Shown here: positions 57,590 to 64,000 of the stretch, one piece after another
Position numbering within the stretch: the stretch's first letter is position 1
How the letters are laid out: every line of letters begins with the position of its first letter
Assembly: GCF_018860155.1 (NCBI RefSeq)
Contig: NZ_JAHKNI010000018.1
Coordinates: 62,001-126,000 of the forward strand
DNA length: 64,000 nt
Direction of reading: 5' to 3'
Source: Nocardia albiluteola
GTDB taxonomy: Bacteria; Actinomycetota; Actinomycetes; Mycobacteriales; Mycobacteriaceae
Position numbers and translations under genes: made by a program
Notes under the pieces: model-generated
Databases searched by the model: none
Seen by the model: the letters and a program-made list of their open reading frames with translations, nothing else
Told to the model about the DNA's origin: nothing

Positions 57590-60500
57590 CAGGTGAGCGG
57601 CATCCAGCCGGTCTGAATCAGCTCTTCGCCGCTGCGCGTGACGTAGATGCCGCGGCCGGCGGGCATCTCCGACGGCCGCGCCTTACCCCACAGCACGCCC
57701 TCGTCGCGGCTGCCGTTCATGATCAGCGCCGACGAGCCGAGGTCGCGCATGCTGGCAATCGTCGATTCGTACATGGACCGGCTCGCGCCACCCGCGCGCC
57801 GCGCGATGATCACGTGGAAACCGAGATCGCGTGCGTGCGGCAGGCTCTGGACGAGGGCCTGCACCGGGTTGCCCTGGGAGTTGGCGACCAGGTCGTAGTC
57901 GTCGACGAGCACGTAGATCTCGGGCCCGTTCCACCAGGACCGGTCGCGCAGCTGCTGCGGCGTCACGTCGGGGCCCGGCGTGCGCTTCTCCACGTAGCCG
58001 GCCAGGGCGGCCATCTGATCGGTGAACTGCGGTGCGGTGGAACCGTATCCGGCCGTGTACTCCTTCGGGATGAGCCCCAGCAGGGTACGGCGGTAGTCGC
58101 CCATGATGATGCGAGCCTGATCCGGGGTGTTGGAGGCCATGATGCCCTCCGCGATCGACCGCAGCAGCGTCGACTTTCCCGACTCGTCGCCGACGATGAC
58201 GAAGTGCGGGCTGACATTGAAGTCGATGAACACCGGCGCGAGCTCGGATTCGTTGATGCCGATCGGGAACCGCAGGCACTTCTGCGACGGATCCCCCTGC
58301 CAGTTCCCGGCCACCTGGAGCAGTTCCTGCCGATCCAGCCGATCGGGCAGCATGCGCACCCGCGGGGCCGGACGGCCTGGGGTCATCTTCTGCAGCGCCG
58401 CCACCGCGCCGGCGACGCCGGAGCTGAGCGTCTCCGGGTTGGAATCGCCGTCGATGCGCGGCAGCGCGGTCAGCATGTGCAGCGTGTCGGGCGTCATACC
58501 GCGGCCGGGACGACCCATCGGAACCAGCGCGGCGAACTTGCGGCCCAGGTCCGAGTCCATCGGATCGCCCAGGCGCAGCTCGATGCGGGTACCGATCTGG
58601 TCCTTGAGGGCGGGCCGGGCCTCGGCCCAGCGGGCCAGCGAGATGGCGACGTGCACACCGTACGAAAGACCCTGCACCGCAAGGTTGTTGATGTGCTGCT
58701 CGAGCGAGTCGAAATCCTGGCGGATGGTGCCGAAGCCGTCGATGACCAGGAAGACGTCGCCGAACGGATCCTCGTGCGCGCCGGCGGCGGCCGGGCTACT
58801 GGACGGATCGCTCGCACGCAGGCGGCGGAACTCCTGCATGGAATCGATGCCCAGCTGCCGGAACCGCATTTCGCGCGAGCGCACGATCCCCTGCATCTCG
58901 GACAGGGTGCGGCGCACCTGGTCCTCGTCGAGCCGGCCCGAGACCGCACCGACGTGCGGCAGGCCCTGCAGACCCGCCAGCGTGCCGCCACCGAAATCGA
59001 GGCAGTAGAACTGCACCTGCTCGGCGGTGTGGGTCAGCGACAGCGACATGATCAGCGAGCGCAGCGCGGTGGACTTACCGGACTGCGGGCCGCCGACGAT
59101 CGCGACGTTGCCGCGCGCGCCGGACAGGTCCACGACCATCGGGTCGCGGCGCTGGTGGTAGGGCCGGTCGACGATGCCGATCGGGGCGATCAGCGTGGCC
59201 ATCGGGTTGACGTCGCCGGTCAGCAGCGAGCGCGGCAGCAGCTGATCCATGGTGGGCGCCTCGTCCAGCGGGGGCAGCCAGATCTCGTGGGCCGGGCGGC
59301 CGTGCCCCTTGATCCGCGAGACCAGCATGCCCACATTGGAGATCTTCTCGCCGTTCTCGTCCTGCACGGTCTCCTGCGGGCCGCTCGACGTGGACGCCAG
59401 CTGCAGCCGGTCGCCGGGGCGGAAGTCGACGTGACCGGCGGTGAAGGTCCGGGCGTGGATGTCGATCTCGCCGCCGACGATGCCGGCGTGGGTGACCTCG
59501 CGCTGCGAACCGCCGCCGACGTAATCGCCCGAGACGTACGACGCCTGGAAGCGGCGGATCTCGCCATCGTTGGTCTTGAGGTAGCCGCCACCGGGGCTGG
59601 CGGGCAGGTTGAACGCGTCGGGCACGCCCAGCACCTGCCGGGATTCGTTGGCGGAGAAGGTCTTCAGACCGATGCGGTACGACAGGTGGGACTCGAGGCC
59701 CTTGAGCTTGCCCTCCTCCAGGCGCTGCGAGGCCAGCAGCAGGTGCACCTGCAGCGAGCGGCCCAGGCGGCCGATCATGACGAACAGCTCCGCGAAGTCC
59801 GGATGCTGCTGCAGCAGTTCGGAGAACTCGTCGAGCACCACGAACAGCGCGGGCAGCGGATCCAGATCGGCGCCCGCGGCGCGGGCCTCCTCGTACTGGC
59901 TGACGTTGGCGAAGTTACCCGCGGCGCGCAGCACCTCCTGACGGCGGTTCATCTCGCCGTCGAGGGCGTCGCGCATGCGGCCGACCAGGTCAGCCTCCTC
60001 CTCGAGGTTGGTGATGACGGCCGCGACGTGCGGCACACCCTCCAGACCGAGGAAGGTCGCACCACCCTTGAAGTCGACCAGCACCAGGTTCAGCTGGTCG
60101 GGCGAATGCATCGCCAGCATCGAAAGCACCAGGGTGCGAAGGAATTCCGACTTACCCGAACCGGTGGCGCCGATGCACAGGCCGTGCGGGCCGGTGCCGA
60201 ACTCGGCGGCCTCCTTGATGTCCAGGAACACCGGCTGCCCGTCGGCGCCCAGGCCGAAGGGCACCCGCAGCCGGTCGCGGCCGTAGCGGGGCTTCCACTG
60301 ACTGTCCGGGCTGAACGTGCCGATGTCGCCGAGGTTGAGCATCTGGGCCCACGAAGTGATCACCTCGTGGCTCTCCGAGGCCGAGCTGTCCGCACCGGAC
60401 GCTGTTACCACCCGGAACGGCGCCAGGCGCCGCGCGACCTGCTCGGCCTGGCGGGCGCTGATCCGGTCGATGATCGCGAAGCGCTCCATATTGCCCGTGG

Positions 60501-61620
60501 CGCCGCGGCCGGTGCACTCGCCGTTCTCCACCACCATCTGGATGCCACGCGAAACCGACAGGCGCGGAGCGTAATTGCACAGATCCAGGACCGTGACGCC
60601 CTCGAATCCGGACTCCCGCAGCGAATCCTCCTCGGCCTCGAGCAGGCCGCCGTCGACCACCACGATGATGTGGGTCAGATTCTGATTGGCGGGCTGGTTA
60701 CGCGAGTAGCGAACCCGGTTGTGCAGCAACGGCGCCAGGCCCGCGGCCATCTCGCGAACCGAGCCGTACACCATGCGCTCGGTGCCCACGCCGTCCTGTG
60801 ATTCGGGGTGCTGGGTGTGCGGCAGCCACTTGGTCCACTCCCATTCGGCCATGGTGTCCGCACCGCAGACGACCGCGACCAGCACCTGGTCCGGCGCCTG
60901 GAACATGCACAGCTGCAACAACATTGCGCGCGTCATGTCGCGGGCCTGGGCACGATCGCCGTTGAGCTGGATGGACGCGAAACCCTTCACCGCGATGGCG
61001 GTGGCCAGATCCGGAACCGTGGAGTGGGTACGCACGAACCGGCGCAGCGAGACCGCGGCGATCGGCTCGAGCTCCTCGACCGGGCCCGTCTCGGGCGAGA
61101 CCAGGCGGGTGGCCAGGCGCTGACCGCCCAGGCCGATGCGGGCGTGGCAGAAGTCCTTGTCGCCCGGGCGGCGCTCCCACATGCGGCTGGTGCCCGCGAG
61201 CATCCAGATCAGGCCGGGCTCGGGGTGGCTCCACTCGACCGCGGCACGCTGCTGTGTGGCCGTCTCGTCGACATCCTTGCGGACCTGGTCGAGGTAGCGC
61301 AGATAGTCCTTGCGATCCTCGTTGGCCTCGGCCGCCTTCTGGCCCTTGCCGCCGCCGTTGGCGAACATGCCGACCATCGAGAAGACCATCATCATCGGGA
61401 ACATCAACGACGTCGGATTCGAGCCTATGCCACCGTTTTTGGTGAACATGATGGCCATCATGCCGACCATGCCGACCATCATCACGACGGGCATGAGCTT
61501 GCCCATGAGTCCACCGGGTACGGCGCGGGGGATTTCGGGCGGTGGCTGCAGAGTTACCTCGCCGCCGGGCGTGCGCGGAACCTCACGGCGTTGACGGCGC
61601 TGGAATCTGACTGTGCTCAT
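57589..61620 (-). CDS. eccC: ESX-4 FtsK/SpoIIIE ATPase EccC
   Basis: A 1343-residue motor ATPase of type VII secretion. Two N-terminal transmembrane helices (LMPVVMMVGMVGMMAIMF; SLMFPMMMVFSMVGMFANGG) are followed by three FtsK/SpoIIIE domains. Their Walker A motifs are GATGSGKSE (about residue 482), GGPQSGKST (842) and VGDESGKST (1142). It binds and moves substrate dimers, such as WXG100 pairs, through the EccB-E channel. The single-chain form is typical of ESX-4. ATG 61620. It is divergent from eccD and coupled to the Rv3446c-family gene downstream. Confidence 0.94.
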   Translation of the reverse strand: MSTVRFQRRQRREVPRTPGGEVTLQPPPEIPRAVPGGLMGKLMPVVMMVGMVGMMAIMFTKNGGIGSNPTSLMFPMMMVFSMVGMFANGGGKGQKAAEANEDRKDYLRYLDQVRKDVDETATQQRAAVEWSHPEPGLIWMLAGTSRMWERRPGDKDFCHARIGLGGQRLATRLVSPETGPVEELEPIAAVSLRRFVRTHSTVPDLATAIAVKGFASIQLNGDRAQARDMTRAMLLQLCMFQAPDQVLVAVVCGADTMAEWEWTKWLPHTQHPESQDGVGTERMVYGSVREMAAGLAPLLHNRVRYSRNQPANQNLTHIIVVVDGGLLEAEEDSLRESGFEGVTVLDLCNYAPRLSVSRGIQMVVENGECTGRGATGNMERFAIIDRISARQAEQVARRLAPFRVVTASGADSSASESHEVITSWAQMLNLGDIGTFSPDSQWKPRYGRDRLRVPFGLGADGQPVFLDIKEAAEFGTGPHGLCIGATGSGKSEFLRTLVLSMLAMHSPDQLNLVLVDFKGGATFLGLEGVPHVAAVITNLEEEADLVGRMRDALDGEMNRRQEVLRAAGNFANVSQYEEARAAGADLDPLPALFVVLDEFSELLQQHPDFAELFVMIGRLGRSLQVHLLLASQRLEEGKLKGLESHLSYRIGLKTFSANESRQVLGVPDAFNLPASPGGGYLKTNDGEIRRFQASYVSGDYVGGGSQREVTHAGIVGGEIDIHARTFTAGHVDFRPGDRLQLASTSSGPQETVQDENGEKISNVGMLVSRIKGHGRPAHEIWLPPLDEAPTMDQLLPRSLLTGDVNPMATLIAPIGIVDRPYHQRRDPMVVDLSGARGNVAIVGGPQSGKSTALRSLIMSLSLTHTAEQVQFYCLDFGGGTLAGLQGLPHVGAVSGRLDEDQVRRTLSEMQGIVRSREMRFRQLGIDSMQEFRRLRASDPSSSPAAAGAHEDPFGDVFLVIDGFGTIRQDFDSLEQHINNLAVQGLSYGVHVAISLARWAEARPALKDQIGTRIELRLGDPMDSDLGRKFAALVPMGRPGRGMTPDTLHMLTALPRIDGDSNPETLSSGVAGAVAALQKMTPGRPAPRVRMLPDRLDRQELLQVAGNWQGDPSQKCLRFPIGINESELAPVFIDFNVSPHFVIVGDESGKSTLLRSIAEGIMASNTPDQARIIMGDYRRTLLGLIPKEYTAGYGSTAPQFTDQMAALAGYVEKRTPGPDVTPQQLRDRSWWNGPEIYVLVDDYDLVANSQGNPVQALVQSLPHARDLGFHVIIARRAGGASRSMYESTIASMRDLGSSALIMNGSRDEGVLWGKARPSEMPAGRGIYVTRSGEELIQTGWMPLT

Positions 61621-61778
61621 CGACGAACGCTCCCCCTTCAACAGCCTGGTGCGGGCCTCAGTGTAGAGGTCAGCGCCGACATGTCGTACAGTTCGACCAG
61701 CATTCTGCACGGGTCAACCGCGCGATCGCAACTCGCGCGCTTGCGGAAACACCAGGTAGAGACGGAGTTGGGGGCAGC

Positions 61779-63260
61779 GTGACGCACGCGCGAATGAGCC
61801 ACATCGAAGATGATGCGAGCCGGGGGATCGTACGGGCCCCGGATCTTGCCCGAGTCACAATCTTGGCCAAGCACACTCAGGTCGATATGGCGATTCCGGT
61901 CGATGTGCCGGTCGCCCTGGTCATCCCGAGCGTCGTGGACATGGTGGCGCAAAACAGCCGCCACAATGATTTCGATACCGGGGGCGAACAATTCCAGCCC
62001 GCGGAATGGGTGCTCGCGCGCATCGGCCAGCCGCCGTTCTCGAATTCGCTCAGCCTGGGCGAGCAGGGGGTCCGCGACGGTGAGCTGCTGATGCTCGAGA
62101 GCGCCGACCACGTCGCGCCGACGCCGCTGTTCGACGACATCATGTACAACGTCGCGATCGCCGACGAGGACACGTTCCGTACCTGGTCGCCCAAGCTGGC
62201 CCGGCTGTCGGCCTCGGTCATCGCGGTGCTGGCCATGATCGTGGGCTGCGCCGGCCTACTCGCCGCCCCCGAGGCGATGCCGGGCTGGATCACCGGCGCG
62301 GTCGCGGCGCTGCTGACCGTCCTGCTCGTGGTCGCGGGCACGGTGATGTCCCGCATGTACGGCGACACCTCGACCGCGCTGGTGATCGGCGGCAGCGCGC
62401 TGCCCAGCGCGTTCGCCGCGGGCATGCTGCTCGTCCCGCTGCAGCACCATCACTACGGCTGGGCCAACATGCTGCTCGGCTCGGTGCTGGTCGGCGCGAC
62501 CGCCATCCTGGCCTGGCGGGTCAGCGGCGTCGGGCTGGCGGTATATATCGGTGCGAGCACGGCCTCGCTGTTCGCCATCGCCGCCACACTGGTCGGGCTG
62601 CTCGTTCATCAGCCGCCCCGCGCCCTCGGGGCCGGTGCGGCCGTACTCGCGCTGGGTGCGCTGTCGCTCGCACCCCGGGTGTCGATGCTGCTGGCCAAGC
62701 TGCCGCTGCCGCCGGTGCCCTCGCCGGGCACGCCGATCGATCCGACCGAGGACGATCCCGACGACCACCGCGCCCTGCCGACCATGGACGTGCTGAAGGA
62801 GAAGTCCGAGCACGCCCGGATGTACCTCGACGGCATGGTCGCGGCGACCACGCTGGTCACGGTCGTGGGCGCGCTGGCCGGCTGCGATCCGGGCGCACAC
62901 AGCCCGTTCTGGCCCGGCATCGCGCTGGCGCTGGTGGCCGCGGCCGTGCTGCTGTTCCGCAGCCGCACCTACACCAATGCCGAACTGTCCATCGTGCTGA
63001 TCAGCGGCGGCGCGGCCATCCTGCTGGCCGTCATGCTCGGCGCCGCCGTCACCCAGGCCCAGCCGCTGGCCATCTTCGGCGCCGCGATGGTGCTGCTGAT
63101 CGGCGCCCTGATCTGCGGCCTGATCATTCCCCACCAGACCGCGACCCCGCCCATGCGGCGCGCGGTGGAACTGCTCGAGTACGCCTTCGTCGCAGCCGTC
63201 CTGCCGCTGGCGTTCTGGGTGGCGAACCTGTACTCGATCATCCGATCGCTCTCGCTGTAG
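61779..63260 (+). CDS. eccD: ESX-4 membrane channel subunit EccD
   Basis: A 493-residue protein: a ubiquitin-like N-terminal domain (RVTILAKHTQVDMAIPVDVP to LSLGEQGVRDGELLML), then 11 transmembrane helices from about residue 145 (LSASVIAVLAMIVGCAGLL onward). EccD forms the core membrane pore of ESX systems. GTG start at 61779 after GGGGGCAGC. It is divergent from eccC across 158 bases, as in other ESX-4 loci, and mycP follows 7 bases later. Confidence 0.93.
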   Translation: MTHARMSHIEDDASRGIVRAPDLARVTILAKHTQVDMAIPVDVPVALVIPSVVDMVAQNSRHNDFDTGGEQFQPAEWVLARIGQPPFSNSLSLGEQGVRDGELLMLESADHVAPTPLFDDIMYNVAIADEDTFRTWSPKLARLSASVIAVLAMIVGCAGLLAAPEAMPGWITGAVAALLTVLLVVAGTVMSRMYGDTSTALVIGGSALPSAFAAGMLLVPLQHHHYGWANMLLGSVLVGATAILAWRVSGVGLAVYIGASTASLFAIAATLVGLLVHQPPRALGAGAAVLALGALSLAPRVSMLLAKLPLPPVPSPGTPIDPTEDDPDDHRALPTMDVLKEKSEHARMYLDGMVAATTLVTVVGALAGCDPGAHSPFWPGIALALVAAAVLLFRSRTYTNAELSIVLISGGAAILLAVMLGAAVTQAQPLAIFGAAMVLLIGALICGLIIPHQTATPPMRRAVELLEYAFVAAVLPLAFWVANLYSIIRSLSL

Positions 63261-63267
63261 GCCGGGC

Positions 63268-64000
63268 ATGAATCCGAAAATGTTCGGGCACAAGCTCATT
63301 CGCATAATTGCGGCGGCCACGGTGCTCGGTCTGAGCGTATCCGTCGGCGCGGGAACGGCACTCGCCGATCGCCCACCGGCGGTGAATCCGAGCGCGCTGC
63401 CCGGCGACGGGACACCGCACCCGCCGCAGGAGACCGAGGCCAAGCCGAACACCCCGTGTGTCAGCTCCGTTCCGGGCGGTGACGGCGCCGCCATCCCGCT
63501 GCCCCAGCGCGTGCTCGACCTTCCCGATGCCTGGAAGTTCTCGTCGGGGTTGGGGCAAACGGTCGCCGTCATCGATACCGGCGTCGTGCGGCATCCCCGG
63601 CTGCCCGGATTGGTCGCCGGGGGCGACTACGTCAGCAACGGCGACGGCACCCAGGATTGCGACGGCCACGGCACCGTCGTCGCGGGACTCATCGGCGCCA
63701 GCCGGGTGGACGGACAGGGCTTCGCCGGTGTCGCACCCGACGCACGCATTGTCGCGATCCGCCAGACCAGCGGCTATTTCGAACTCAAGGGCCAATCCGT
63801 TGGGGCGAGTCAGCAGGACATCGCCGGGTTCAGCTACGGCAACCTGGACACGCTGGCTTCGGCGATCCGGCATGCCGCGGATCTGGGCGCCCGGGTGATC
63901 AACATTTCCGAAGTCACCTGCGTCACAGGCACATTGGCCGATGACAAGATCGGTGCGGCGGTGCAGTACGCCACGCTGCAGAAGGACGTCGTCGTGGTGG
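63268..64000 (+). CDS. mycP: Mycosin MycP (subtilisin-like protease of ESX-4), cut by window end
   Basis: The first 244 residues of a subtilase. A Sec signal (LIRIIAAATVLGLSVSVGAG) precedes a Pro-rich propeptide-like stretch and the catalytic domain: Asp103 in VAVIDTGV and His134 in DCDGHGTVVAG, followed by GVAPDARIVAIRQTS and VINISEVTC. The catalytic Ser and the C-terminal anchor lie beyond base 64000. Mycosins sit on the periplasmic side of the ESX channel and are needed for secretion. ATG 63268, 7 bases after eccD. Confidence 0.92.
   Translation, partial: MNPKMFGHKLIRIIAAATVLGLSVSVGAGTALADRPPAVNPSALPGDGTPHPPQETEAKPNTPCVSSVPGGDGAAIPLPQRVLDLPDAWKFSSGLGQTVAVIDTGVVRHPRLPGLVAGGDYVSNGDGTQDCDGHGTVVAGLIGASRVDGQGFAGVAPDARIVAIRQTSGYFELKGQSVGASQQDIAGFSYGNLDTLASAIRHAADLGARVINISEVTCVTGTLADDKIGAAVQYATLQKDVVVV

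Noticed and set aside
57529..60801. Antisense ORF of 1090 codons over eccC
   Set aside because: A shadow of the highly conserved EccC ATPase; repeats of Arg, Gly and Gln are off-frame artefacts.

Overview
The window is high-GC actinobacterial chromosome, most likely from Nocardia or a close mycolic-acid relative. The reasons are a type VII secretion locus with the ESX-4 gene order (an Rv3446c-family protein, EccC, then divergent EccD and MycP), an LppX/LprG-type lipoprotein beside a DHA2 transporter, several P450s, many TetR/AraC/SDR genes, and frequent GTG/TTG starts and 4-bp ATGA/GTGA overlaps. The genus is inference. I see no rRNA or tRNA genes, CRISPR arrays, IS elements or prophage.

Region 1 (1-10.7 kb) holds a LuxR-type regulator fragment and secreted or lipid-anchored hydrolases: an epoxide-hydrolase-like lipoprotein, a second alpha/beta hydrolase, a tannase-family esterase and a YcjY-like hydrolase. 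It also has an ABC-F ATPase with a structured leader, an aldehyde dehydrogenase preceded by a 22-codon flavoprotein remnant, and a MsrP-like molybdoenzyme with its cytochrome b partner. Four of the hydrolase genes share a promoter-proximal motif, which suggests a small regulon.

Region 2 (10.7-26.5 kb) is a patchwork of small redox and regulator pairs. A Crp/Fnr-family regulator faces a perfect TTGAT-N4-ATCAA box before a quinone oxidoreductase. An AraC regulator has a 7-codon leader ORF. There is an aldo-keto reductase/ABM pair and an XRE/MmyB regulator. A minus-strand operon encodes a Gln/Ala coiled-coil protein, a 27-codon ORF, a DUF3467 protein and a 53-residue protein. An S33 peptidase, a SigG-like ECF sigma factor with a coupled cupin and lactonase-type MBL enzyme, an orphan response regulator and a second AraC regulator follow.

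Region 3 (26.5-34.5 kb) has two tandem P450s, one lacking the ExxR arginine, an MpaB/DUF2236 oxygenase, and a CsoR/CstR-like regulator divergent from an AhpD-like protein, a tiny zinc-ribbon protein and a DUF302 protein, with two GC-rich operators between them. A DUF2252 protein ends the region.

Region 4 (34.5-42.1 kb) is an aerobic benzoyl-CoA (box) operon (CoA ligase, BoxB, BoxC) divergent from a PaaX-family regulator. Two 77-bp direct repeats encoding chained 26-codon leader ORFs precede that regulator. An HxlR regulator with a frameshifted hydrolase and the scars of two truncated genes follow.

Region 5 (42.1-54.3 kb) has a DHA2 transporter fused to carboxypeptidase-regulatory-like domains and, divergently, an LppX/LprG-like lipoprotein. 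Next is a co-directional cytochrome b5-desaturase / type III polyketide synthase / cyclic-peptide-type ABC exporter module, then a PMT-family glycosyltransferase and a TetR/oxidoreductase pair around a 39-bp hyphenated palindrome.

Region 6 (54.3-64 kb) is the ESX-4 locus. Where mycobacteria carry esxT/esxU, this window has a convergent two-gene unit: a putative Amidase_6 effector and a 114-residue helical partner with a YxxxD secretion signal. A leader with mutually exclusive inverted repeats precedes it. MycP runs off the right edge.
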